Origin: CAMYLR01 sp039588915
Lineage (GTDB): Bacteria; Gemmatimonadota; Gemmatimonadetes; JACCXV01; JAHWKZ01
NCBI GenBank assembly: GCA_039588915.1
Contig: JBDGYV010000010.1
Coordinates: 1 to 40,517, forward strand
Reading direction: 5' to 3'
DNA: 40,517 nucleotides
Positions 9,177 through 16,599 of this stretch are shown here, piece by piece; within the stretch, counting starts at the first letter, position 1, and the number at the start of each line of letters is the position of its first letter. The translations under genes and the position numbers were made by a program. The notes under the pieces are model-generated. The model saw only the letters and a list, made by a program, of their open reading frames with translations, was not told where the DNA came from and made no database searches.

Positions 9177-10285
9177 ACACCGTCGTCGCAGCACCCAACG
9201 CGTTCAAGGGAACGTTCGGCGCGGTGGCGGTCGCCGAAGCGTGGGCTTCGATCTCGGATCCCGAGCTGGAGATCGTCGCACGGCCGCTGTCAGACGGCGG
9301 CGACGGGTTTGTAGACGTCGTTCGGTACTATCGGCCACAGGTGCTGGCGGTCAGGGCGAGGGTGCGGGGTGCGCTCGGTCGGCCGATCGATGCTGGGTGG
9401 GGCTGGGACCCGGACCACGCGACCGCCTACCTGGAGAGTGCCGCCGCGGTGGGGCTGGGGAACCTATCGCCAGGCGAACGCGCGCCACTCGAAGCGGACA
9501 CGTTTGGTCTGGGCCAGCTGGTCTCCTGTGCCGCCGGCTTGGGTGCCCGCCGGCTGGTGATCGGCCTGGGCGGGTCGGCGACCGTCGACGGCGGTTTTGG
9601 GATGGCTCGGGCGCTCGGGTACCGGTTCGAGGACCGGCGCGGCGAGTCGATCGTCCGGACTGGCGACCTGGCGGACCTGGAGCGGATCGAGTTCCCTGAC
9701 GATCGGTCGCTGATCGATCGACTGCAGATCACCGCCCTCACCGACGTCACCAATCCGCTGTTGGGCCCAGCCGGGGCGGCGTTCGTTTTTGGTCCCCAAA
9801 AGGGTGCCGATCGAGCCACGATCGAGCGCCTCGAGAGCGGCTTGACGAAGCTCGCTGCGAGGTGGGTGGCGGATCTCGGCGTCGCCAGCGAAGCCAGTAG
9901 CGCACTCGGCGCCGGCGCTGCCGGTGGGCTGGGAGTTGGCTGTCGGGCATTTTTGGGTGCCGATCTCGACTTTGGCGCCCCGTGGTGCGCGCGGCTGGCG
10001 CGACTCGGTGACGTGCTGGAAGGCGCCAGCGGGGTGATCACTGGGGAGGGACGATTTGACGACCGGAGCGGTGGCGGGAAGGTAACCGGATACGTTGTCG
10101 CCGAAGCCCGCCGGCGTGACCTCCCAGCCGTCGTCGTCTGCGCGTCCTCGACCGAGGCAGAACTCCCACCGGGCGTCACGATCGTCGCCGGCCAACGCCT
10201 CGCCGGCGCGAGCGACAGGAACGGGTTGTCGCTGGCCGACCTGATCGAGCTCTTTCGAATCGCCGTTACCGATCTCGGTTTTTGA
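9173..10285 (+). CDS. Glycerate 2-kinase (GlxK/GarK family)
   Basis: A 370-aa kinase that phosphorylates D-glycerate (2-phosphoglycerate in this family), feeding it into lower glycolysis. Recognisable blocks, in order: N-terminal APNAFKGT (compare APDSFK in the family), PLSDGGDGFVDVV, GLGGSATVDGGFGMARALG, GAGAAGGLGVG and GVITGEGRFDDRS. Length is normal (about 370-380). No ATG, GTG or TTG lies in frame near the N-terminus. CTG at 9173 overlaps the preceding stop (CTGA) and gives exactly the expected N-terminus, whereas the next GTG would remove the conserved APNAFKG. I therefore infer a CTG start driven by coupling. The gene ends the lepA operon; the promoter of the next gene overlaps its stop codon. 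Confidence 0.9.
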   Translation: MNTVVAAPNAFKGTFGAVAVAEAWASISDPELEIVARPLSDGGDGFVDVVRYYRPQVLAVRARVRGALGRPIDAGWGWDPDHATAYLESAAAVGLGNLSPGERAPLEADTFGLGQLVSCAAGLGARRLVIGLGGSATVDGGFGMARALGYRFEDRRGESIVRTGDLADLERIEFPDDRSLIDRLQITALTDVTNPLLGPAGAAFVFGPQKGADRATIERLESGLTKLAARWVADLGVASEASSALGAGAAGGLGVGCRAFLGADLDFGAPWCARLARLGDVLEGASGVITGEGRFDDRSGGGKVTGYVVAEARRRDLPAVVVCASSTEAELPPGVTIVAGQRLAGASDRNGLSLADLIELFRIAVTDLGF

Positions 10286-10309
10286 CGCTTCCGCCACACG
10301 CGCTATACT
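10282..10309 (+). promoter_or_regulatory. Sigma70-type promoter of the cytochrome c gene
   Basis: TTGACG (10282-10287) and TATACT (10304-10309), spaced by 16 bp, each match the consensus at 5 of 6 positions. The -35 box covers the stop codon of the glycerate kinase gene. This is one of the best promoter matches in the window, and it separates the cytochrome gene from the upstream operon. Confidence 0.75.
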
Positions 10310-10390
10310 TTGTCAACCGAGTCCCAACCCGCTGTTGACCACCGGGCTGGAATCGTACCCCAAGGCAACCCAGGTCATAGGAGAGGGCCG

Positions 10391-10816
10391 ATGCACATTC
10401 TTGTTCGCTCACTGACTGTTCTTCTGCTGGTGTTTGGTCTCGCTGCCTGTGGAGGTGGGGGCGGAGACGACGGTGCGCCGGCGGGAGAGCCAGCCGGAGA
10501 GACACCAGACGCTGGCGCACCTGCCGGTGACGCCATGGAAGCGGCCGACGGCCAAGCGGTATTTGCCACCAACTGCGCAGCATGTCACGGTGACGACGGC
10601 ATCGGTGGCGGCGCGGCGGCGGTCGGATTGGAGCCACCCCCAGCGGACCTCACCGACGCCACTTGGACGACCGGCGACGGATCGCTGGCTGCGGTTCGCA
10701 ATGTCGTCGAGAACGGCAGCCCGGGAACGGCGATGATCGCCTGGAAGGGCACGCTCACCGACGGCGAGATCACCGCGGTTGCCGAGCACGTTCACGCAAT
10801 GGGGGGCGGGCAGTAG
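10391..10816 (+). CDS. Monoheme cytochrome c lipoprotein
   Basis: A small membrane-anchored electron carrier of 141 aa. The signal peptide ends in the lipobox GLAA followed by Cys20. A Gly/Ala/Pro-rich linker (21-50) follows, then a class I cytochrome c domain with heme site CAACH (62-66) and a probable axial Met115 in GTAMIAW. The C-terminal helix is EITAVAEHVHAM. The ATG at 10391 has GGAGAGG 4-5 nt upstream. The gene is monocistronic: it has its own strong promoter and is followed by a strong terminator. It probably shuttles electrons in a respiratory chain at the outer face of the cytoplasmic membrane; the partner oxidase or dehydrogenase is not in the window. Confidence 0.9.
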   Translation: MHILVRSLTVLLLVFGLAACGGGGGDDGAPAGEPAGETPDAGAPAGDAMEAADGQAVFATNCAACHGDDGIGGGAAAVGLEPPPADLTDATWTTGDGSLAAVRNVVENGSPGTAMIAWKGTLTDGEITAVAEHVHAMGGGQ

Positions 10817-10845
10817 GCTCTTACCCCACCCCTCTGTGGATATCG

Positions 10846-10882
10846 CGAGACCCCGTCGGCCAAACCGGCGGGGTCTCGTTCT
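10846..10882 (+). terminator. Rho-independent terminator after the cytochrome c gene
   Basis: A 14-bp stem (CGAGACCCCG arm pairing with CGGGGTCTCG, extended by TCGG/CCGG with one T-G wobble) closes a CCAAA loop and is followed by TTCT. It lies 29 nt after the cytochrome stop and 12 nt before the ABC ATPase start, so it insulates the two units. Confidence 0.8.
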
Positions 10883-10894
10883 AGGTAAGCCTCG

Positions 10895-11563
10895 ATGCAA
10901 ATCACCTGTCGCGATCTGGTAAAGCGCTATCCGCTGGCGGACCGCGAAGTGGGCGCGCTGAACGGTGTTTCGTTCGAGCTGACTTCGGGCGAGCTGACCG
11001 TTGTCGTGGGTCGCTCCGGTTCCGGAAAGACGACCCTGCTAAACGCGTTGGGGGGTCTTGAACGACCGACATCTGGGACGGTAGTGATTGATGGCGAGGA
11101 CCTGTACGCGCGCGGTGACCGTGAGTTGTCGCGGTATCGCAACGAACGGGTCGGGTTCGTCTTCCAGTCGTTTCACTTAAACGGCGCCGAGACCGCGCTT
11201 GAGAACGTGCTGGTGCCGTTTCTGTTCTCCCAAGACCCACCGCCAGATCCCGAAGAGCGGGCCAGGCAGAGCCTCAAAGCGGTGGATCTCGGCGAACAGA
11301 GCGATCAGCCGGCCGGTACGCTGTCGGCCGGACAGCGGCAGCGCGTGGCGATCGCACGCGCTCTCGTCAACAGGCCTGATTTTGTGCTCGCCGACGAGCC
11401 GACGGGCAACCTCGATGAGGAAACCGGCGCCGGGATCGTGGATCGTCTGGAGGGGTTGGCGCGCGAGCACGGTCTGGGAGTCGTAATCGTGACCCACGAT
11501 CCGGCGATCACCGCCCTAGCGGACAGGGTTCTCAAGCTCGAACGCGGACGGCTCGTCGAATGA
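10895..11563 (+). CDS. ABC transporter ATP-binding protein (MacB/LolD type)
   Basis: A 222-aa cytoplasmic ATPase subunit. Walker A is GRSGSGKTT, the signature is LSAGQRQRVAIARAL, Walker B is FVLADEPTGNLD, and the H-loop is IVTHD. The DEPTGNLD form and the size are typical of ATPases working with FtsX-like permeases that move lipoproteins, peptides or drugs by mechanotransmission rather than substrate transport through the membrane. The last codon overlaps the start of the permease gene (ATGA). No adaptor protein is adjacent, unlike the second ABC system at 24647-28873. The start ATG at 10895 has no strong Shine-Dalgarno sequence and lies right after the terminator; the promoter is not obvious. 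Confidence 0.92.
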   Translation: MQITCRDLVKRYPLADREVGALNGVSFELTSGELTVVVGRSGSGKTTLLNALGGLERPTSGTVVIDGEDLYARGDRELSRYRNERVGFVFQSFHLNGAETALENVLVPFLFSQDPPPDPEERARQSLKAVDLGEQSDQPAGTLSAGQRQRVAIARALVNRPDFVLADEPTGNLDEETGAGIVDRLEGLAREHGLGVVIVTHDPAITALADRVLKLERGRLVE

Positions 11564-12843
11564 GGTCAGGGCAGGCGCTGGCGCGAGCCGCAGGGAACCT
11601 GCGTCGCCACCGTGCGCGCAGCGCCCTCCTCGCCGGCGGCATCGCGCTCGGGGTGGCGCTGCTCGTCTTCCTGCTGGCGTTCGTGAGCGGTACGCGTAGG
11701 GCGCTGCTCGACCGCGTCGTATCCTCGATTCCGATCACCCATATCATCGTTGTACCCAAAGCGTTCTCGCTGAGTGTTCTGCGATTCGAGAACCCACTGT
11801 CAAACCTGGACGATCAGGCTGCAGAGCGAATCGCCGCGCTCGACGGCGTCGAGCGCGTCATGCCGATGGCTGGCCTCAAGATGCCGGCTCAGCTGCGAGC
11901 CAGCTTTTTTGGTCGGGGGTTTGTCACCGACACCGGTGTGTTCGGGATCGAACCCGATCTTGTGGTCGATCAGCTCGCTGAGGACGCTGGATTCGCCGCT
12001 GAAACTCCGGGTGTCATCCCGGCCATCATCTCTAGCGACCTGATCGAGATGTACAACACCGGTTTCGCGAAGGCCAATGATTTGCCACAGCTCACACCAC
12101 AGATCCTGAATGGCCAGCGTGCCACGCTCGTCCTCGGGTCGTCGTCGTTTAGTCCATCGACGGCTGGGACGGTGCGCAGGGTGCCGATTCGGATGATCGG
12201 CGTTAGCGATCGCGTGCCGCTGGTCGGAGTGAGCCTGCCGCTCTCGACTGTCAATCGTTGGAACCGCGACTTGGTTGGCGAGGACTCACCCAGCTACATC
12301 CAGCTCAACGTCGTAACCGAGCGCGCGGAAGAGGTGGATCGGATCGCCGGCCAGATCGAATCGCTTGGCTACGCGGTCGCGACCGGTCGCGAAATCGCCA
12401 GCCGCGTTCGCACGTTGAGCGATGTGCTGCGGGCGGCATTCGCGCTAATCGGGCTGGTCGTTCTGGTCGTAGCCGGTATCGGGATCGCCAACGCATTGGC
12501 GCTCTCGGTCATGGAGCGCCGTCACGAGATCGGTGTCTTTCGATCGGTGGGCGCCAGTCGGAACGACATACGCGTCTTGTTCCTTGCCGAGGCGGCCCTG
12601 CTCGGATTGGTCGGCTCTGGGATCGGCGTTATTGTCGCGATCGCCGCCGCCCGAGTGGCAGATTTAGTTCTCGATCGGGTGCTCCCGGCGATGCCGCTGT
12701 TGCCCGAAACGTTCTTCTGGCTCTCGTGGCCGATCATCATTGCGGGTCTTAGCTTGGGGTTTTTGGTCAGCGTTGTCGCAGCAGTTTCACCGGCCCTCCG
12801 GGCGGCGCGCTTGGATCCCGCCAGAGTCCTGAGGACGATTTGA
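11560..12843 (+). CDS. FtsX-like ABC transporter permease
   Basis: A 427-aa permease with the MacB/LolC layout. It has a first transmembrane helix near residues 22-45 (ARSALLAGGIALGVALLVFL), a long extracytoplasmic domain (about 50-285), and then three helices around 290-320, 340-365 and 390-415. The conserved cytoplasmic coupling motif ERRHEIGVFRSVGASRNDI and the terminal PALRAARLDPARVLR are present. It partners with the ATPase encoded just upstream, with which it overlaps by 4 nt. A single permease implies a homodimer. The substrate is unknown; lipoprotein sorting, antimicrobial peptide export and cell-envelope signalling are possibilities for this family. Confidence 0.9.
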   Translation: MRSGQALARAAGNLRRHRARSALLAGGIALGVALLVFLLAFVSGTRRALLDRVVSSIPITHIIVVPKAFSLSVLRFENPLSNLDDQAAERIAALDGVERVMPMAGLKMPAQLRASFFGRGFVTDTGVFGIEPDLVVDQLAEDAGFAAETPGVIPAIISSDLIEMYNTGFAKANDLPQLTPQILNGQRATLVLGSSSFSPSTAGTVRRVPIRMIGVSDRVPLVGVSLPLSTVNRWNRDLVGEDSPSYIQLNVVTERAEEVDRIAGQIESLGYAVATGREIASRVRTLSDVLRAAFALIGLVVLVVAGIGIANALALSVMERRHEIGVFRSVGASRNDIRVLFLAEAALLGLVGSGIGVIVAIAAARVADLVLDRVLPAMPLLPETFFWLSWPIIIAGLSLGFLVSVVAAVSPALRAARLDPARVLRTI

Positions 12844-12847
12844 CTCT

Positions 12848-12853
12848 TACAAT
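12848..12853 (+). promoter_or_regulatory. -10-like box before the orphan specificity-domain gene
   Basis: TACAAT (5 of 6 matches to TATAAT) sits 5 nt before the ATG at 12859, and no Shine-Dalgarno sequence is present. This spacing would give a leaderless transcript starting at or beside the ATG. No good -35 is seen. It suggests the gene can be expressed apart from the upstream ABC genes. Confidence 0.4.
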
Positions 12854-12858
12854 CGTGC

Positions 12859-13962
12859 ATGGTCTACACTCGTCGATCGCGTAATACCAAGGTCGCCAAG
12901 GCGGTCGCGTCACGTTATGGCCGCGTCAAAGCGCGAACCATGCCGCTCTCCCGGCTGGTCGACTTCTTGGCTGGGACCCCGGACCCGATGGATAAACGAG
13001 GCTGGGATGAGCTGATTGGCCGAGTGGAGTGGGAGTCGTACGACACCCGGAAGAGAAACCGGGCGGTCGGTTTCGTCGAACGCGGTTCGCTCGTAGCGCC
13101 TCACTCCCTCAAGCCACCTCTCTACTTCAGCCGCACCCCGAAGAACGAGCTGTTCGATGCACACCATGAGAAAGCGATCAAGAGCTCCAAACTGATGTTG
13201 CGATACAAGGATGCACCCATCACGGTGCTGGTGCCTAAGTACATGCTGCCGGTCAGTCCGGTGGTGGGCATGGTCCCGCGCCTGAAAACGACCCCGACCG
13301 AAGATCTGGCGGTCATGCTGAACTCACGGCTATTCAATTTCTACTGGCGGTATTTCTACCCTGGCCAAGCTGGCAAACCCGAGATACCGGCCGAAGAACG
13401 GCTAGCCCAGTTCATGGTACCGATGTTGACCAAGAAGGCAGGTGCCCCATTCCACAAGGTGCGCGACAAGATCCTCAAGCTCGGACGTGAAAACGCGAAC
13501 CTTCTGGGAACCGTCGACCAGGTTCAGAAGATCGCTGACCGGGCAGGGATACAAGCAATCCCAATCGGCGAGACCGAAGGCATGATCCGCGAGATCAACG
13601 TACCACGCCCACTGGGACCAGTGGCGAGCGTGAAGCGGCGGGGTCCGGTAGTGATCTTCCAGCGCGGGTCGACGATCGTCACCACCACCGAAGAAGCGGC
13701 CACGTACCTGGAGTTCTGGCTGGCGCAACGGTTTGATCAACTGAATGGGATGACCCGCGAACAGCTGGAGGAGTACATCCGGATGCCGGTGTCGACCGCC
13801 CACGTGGTCGAGGTACTCCAGCAGCGAGCCAAGATCGAGGGTGAGATCGACACGACCCAGAGGCAGATCAGGGAGCTGCAGACGGAAGCTGATGATCATC
13901 TCAACGACCTCTACGCGCTCGATGAGAACGAGCGCGCCTACCTGGTCTCGGCTTTTCCGTAA
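12859..13962 (+). CDS. Orphan protein resembling a DNA methyltransferase specificity (TaqI-like C-terminal) domain
   Basis: A 367-aa protein without signal peptide or membrane segments. Residues about 110-195 resemble the target-recognition module of TaqI/Eco57I-type N6-adenine methyltransferases: a KLMLRY segment, a central LAVMLNSRLFNFYWRYF helix (compare the LNSkLinfyf motif) and PEIPAEERLAQFMVPM. The C-terminus has a coiled-coil-like helix pair (about 320-355) ending in LNDLYALDENE, like the usual ID-x-LVY-x-LYGLT-x-EE tail. The S-adenosylmethionine FxGxG motif and the NPPY/F catalytic motif are absent, and no methyltransferase or nuclease gene is adjacent. It is therefore either a detached specificity subunit or a DNA-binding protein of another kind. 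It lies between an ABC permease (15 nt upstream) and a carboxylate-amine ligase (7 nt downstream). The similarity is my own reading of motifs, and the function is unknown. Confidence 0.5.
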   Translation: MVYTRRSRNTKVAKAVASRYGRVKARTMPLSRLVDFLAGTPDPMDKRGWDELIGRVEWESYDTRKRNRAVGFVERGSLVAPHSLKPPLYFSRTPKNELFDAHHEKAIKSSKLMLRYKDAPITVLVPKYMLPVSPVVGMVPRLKTTPTEDLAVMLNSRLFNFYWRYFYPGQAGKPEIPAEERLAQFMVPMLTKKAGAPFHKVRDKILKLGRENANLLGTVDQVQKIADRAGIQAIPIGETEGMIREINVPRPLGPVASVKRRGPVVIFQRGSTIVTTTEEAATYLEFWLAQRFDQLNGMTREQLEEYIRMPVSTAHVVEVLQQRAKIEGEIDTTQRQIRELQTEADDHLNDLYALDENERAYLVSAFP

Positions 13963-13969
13963 TCCGGTC

Positions 13970-15103
13970 ATGATCGGTCCGCTCACCCTCGGAGTCGAAG
14001 AGGAGTACCAGATTTGTGACCCGTCAACCGGTGACTTGGCGCCTGTCGTTGACCAGTTGCTGGCGGCCGCGCCGCCGGAGCTGCGTGATCATTTGGGGTA
14101 CGAGCTCCTTCACACGGTGCTGGAAGGCGACATTCCAATCGCGTCGAGCGTCGATGAAGCGGTCGAAAGCGTGCGACAGATGCGGTGTTCGGTCATCGCA
14201 CTGGCTGAGTCTGAAGCAGTCGCGATAGGCATCGGCGGCGCTCACCCCTTCGCGGACTGGCGAGATCAAGGGTTCGTCGACACGCCCGGCTACCAGTGGG
14301 TCGGCCATCAGCTTCAGTATCTGGCACGTCGCAACATGTCGTTTGGGCTTCACGTTCACGTCGGCGTGGAAAACGAAGACGCACGGGTGTATGCCGCCAA
14401 TCAGCTGCGTCGGTGGTGCACGCCGTTATTGGCGTTGTCGGCCAATGCGCCGTTTTTCGAAGGCGTCGATACAGGGTTTCAAACGATCCGCATGCACGTC
14501 TTCGGGTCTTTCCCGCGCACTGGTTTTCCACCGCGATTCCGAGACTGGTCGCACTTTGTCGACGTGACCGAGGGGCTTATGGCCTCGGGCGCGATCACCG
14601 CGCCGCGTCAGGTATGGTGGAACGTTCGGCCGCATATGACGTACGGGACGGTCGAGCTACGGATGCTCGACATGCAGTTCGATCTCGAGCGAGTGCGAAC
14701 GTTTGTGGCATTATCACAGGCGTTGACCGCTGGCCTCTTGGCGGACTTTGAAGCCGGTCGCCCGGAGTGGGAGCTAGAGCCGGGGTATCTAGAGGACGGT
14801 TGGTTCAAAGCTCAGCGGTTCGACTGGGACGCTCAGGTCGCCCACCCGGTGAGCGGTGAAGTGGTCACGCTGAGGCAAGAAATGGAAGCGCTTCGCGAGG
14901 TGGCCCGACCATGGGCCGCGGAGCTCGGCACGAGCGCTGCCGCGATTGAAGGTCTTGACCGTATCCTCGCCGAAGGACCGGAGGTCGATTGGCAACGCGC
15001 GCGGTGGGCGGAAGTGGATCACGACCTGCAACAATTGCAGCGGGAGATCATCAAGCGGGTCAAGGCTGACGCTCGTTGCGAGCAGTCAGTCTCGCCGTCG
15101 TGA
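13970..15103 (+). CDS. GCS2-type carboxylate-amine ligase (YbdK-like glutamate-cysteine ligase family)
   Basis: A 377-aa ATP-dependent ligase of the glutamate-cysteine ligase 2 family. Characteristic blocks are GVEEEYQICDP (residues 8-18), FGLHVHVGVEN, FGSFPRTGFPP, and WWNVRPHMTYGTVELRMLDMQ. Members join the gamma-carboxyl of glutamate, or a related carboxylate, to an amine; E. coli YbdK has weak glutamate-cysteine ligase activity. The ATG at 13970 lies 7 nt after the upstream stop and fits the family N-terminus; the open frame further upstream lies inside the previous gene. It is followed by the antiporter gene with a GTGA overlap. A role in gamma-glutamylcysteine or another thiol or amide is plausible, but the acceptor cannot be assigned. 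No glutathione synthetase gene is adjacent. Confidence 0.88.
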   Translation: MIGPLTLGVEEEYQICDPSTGDLAPVVDQLLAAAPPELRDHLGYELLHTVLEGDIPIASSVDEAVESVRQMRCSVIALAESEAVAIGIGGAHPFADWRDQGFVDTPGYQWVGHQLQYLARRNMSFGLHVHVGVENEDARVYAANQLRRWCTPLLALSANAPFFEGVDTGFQTIRMHVFGSFPRTGFPPRFRDWSHFVDVTEGLMASGAITAPRQVWWNVRPHMTYGTVELRMLDMQFDLERVRTFVALSQALTAGLLADFEAGRPEWELEPGYLEDGWFKAQRFDWDAQVAHPVSGEVVTLRQEMEALREVARPWAAELGTSAAAIEGLDRILAEGPEVDWQRARWAEVDHDLQQLQREIIKRVKADARCEQSVSPS

Positions 15104-16524
15104 CTGAGAACGTCGGTTTCCTGTCGCTGGTCCCACCGTTGCTGGCGATCGCGCTGGCGATCATCAGTCGGCAGGTCTATCCCGCTCTTATGCTCGGCAT
15201 CTGGAGCGGATGGCTGATCCTGAGCGGCAACCCGTTGACGGCGGCTGGCGATACGCTCGAGGCGATCGCCGGTGTGGTCTCCGATCCGGGAAACGCCAAG
15301 CTGATTTTGTTTTCGCTGGCGATCGGTGCGGTCATCACGCTCCCTCAACGATCGGGAGGGGTCGAGGGGTTCGTTCAAGCGCTGCGTCGGATCGGTGTCG
15401 GCAAGACGCGACGCTCGGCGGGTTTCATGGCGGCGATCGTTGGCACGGTGGTGTTCATCGAATCGAATATCACATCGCTGGTGACCGGTACGGTTGCGCG
15501 GCCGCTGTTCGACCGGCTGAGAATATCGCGCGCCAAGCTGGCGTACATCTGCGATTCGACGTCGGCGCCGATCTGCATCCTGGTGGGAGTTAACGCGTGG
15601 GGCGCGTACGTGATCGGACTTCTGGGCGCTCAGCAGGTGGACAACCCGGTGGGTGCCTTCGTAGCTGCGATTCCGTTCAATTTCTACGCCATTCTCGCGC
15701 TGCTGCTTGTCTACGTGGTCGTGGCCCTCGATTGGAACGTGGGACCGATGCGCACGGAGGAGGCCGAAACGGCGGCGCTCGGAAAGACCGCTTCCGAGGG
15801 CCCATCGATGCCCGCCGAGGAGGACTCGCTGCTCGATGTGCCAATCAAGCCGGGCGCCCCGGCGCGAGCCATCAACATGATCCTACCGGTGCTGACGCTG
15901 ATCGTCATGATGGTGGTCGGACTGCTCATCACGGGTGACGGGGATCCACTCAAGGGCGACGGCAACACCGCTGTCTTTTGGGCGATCTCGGCCACCATCC
16001 TGCTCATGATCGTGCTCTACCGGGTGCAACGGATCCTGTCCGTGGAGGAGGGAACCCGGTACGCGCTGCAAGGGTTCTCGGGCCTCGTACCGCTGGTCGT
16101 GGTGCTCGTCCTGGCGATCACGCTGGGCACCACGTGTAACGTGCTGGGGACCGGGTTGTACGTGGCTAGCGTCGTTGAGCGGTTGCTCTCGCCGGCATTG
16201 GTGCCGGCGCTTCTGTTCTTGGCAGGCGCGCTGGTCTCGTTCTCGACCGGCACGTCGTGGGGTACCTTTGCGATCATGATCCCGATCGGGGTACCGATGG
16301 TCGATGTGGTTGGGCTCCCGCTCCCGCTGGTCCTTGGTGCGGTGCTTTCGGGTGGGATCTTCGGAGACCACTGCTCGCCGATCTCGGATACGACGATTGT
16401 CGCGTCGCTGGCGTCGGCGTGCGACCACATCACCCACGTCCGGACGCAGCTCCCTTACGCCTTGATGGCGGGCGGTGGTGCGACGGCGTTATTTCTTGTA
16501 AGTGGTTTTATATCAACACGTTAG
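15100..16524 (+). CDS. NhaC-family Na+/H+ antiporter-like membrane protein
   Basis: A 474-aa polytopic membrane protein with about 11-12 hydrophobic helices. Family-like blocks are the early QVYPALMLGIWSGWLIL, the FIESNITSLVTGTVARPLFD region, SFSTGTSWGTFAIMIPIGVPM and GAVLSGGIFGDHCSPISDTTIVASLAS. The last block is a strong mark of NhaC-type carriers. Such proteins exchange cytoplasmic Na+ or amino-acid-type substrates for protons or related ions. I chose GTG at 15100, overlapping the upstream stop as GTGA, over TTG at 15076, because it repeats the 4-nt overlap seen at other junctions here and puts the first helix near the N-terminus. A hydrophilic acidic loop (about residues 215-250) precedes helix 7. 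This is the last gene of the operon; the 75 nt after it have only a short GCCGG/CCGGC hairpin. Confidence 0.85.
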   Translation: MTENVGFLSLVPPLLAIALAIISRQVYPALMLGIWSGWLILSGNPLTAAGDTLEAIAGVVSDPGNAKLILFSLAIGAVITLPQRSGGVEGFVQALRRIGVGKTRRSAGFMAAIVGTVVFIESNITSLVTGTVARPLFDRLRISRAKLAYICDSTSAPICILVGVNAWGAYVIGLLGAQQVDNPVGAFVAAIPFNFYAILALLLVYVVVALDWNVGPMRTEEAETAALGKTASEGPSMPAEEDSLLDVPIKPGAPARAINMILPVLTLIVMMVVGLLITGDGDPLKGDGNTAVFWAISATILLMIVLYRVQRILSVEEGTRYALQGFSGLVPLVVVLVLAITLGTTCNVLGTGLYVASVVERLLSPALVPALLFLAGALVSFSTGTSWGTFAIMIPIGVPMVDVVGLPLPLVLGAVLSGGIFGDHCSPISDTTIVASLASACDHITHVRTQLPYALMAGGGATALFLVSGFISTR

Positions 16525-16599
16525 GCCGGTAGCCCCGGCGCTGAACTGAGAAGCGGGAAGCGGTGGAATAAAGCTGCCCGCGAGGTGGTTTCTATAGGT

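Noticed and set aside
9427..10299. Long minus-strand open frames opposite glycerate kinase
   Set aside because: Two different frames are open over the same stretch, both Ser/Arg/Pro-rich without motifs, while the plus strand carries unmistakable glycerate kinase blocks.
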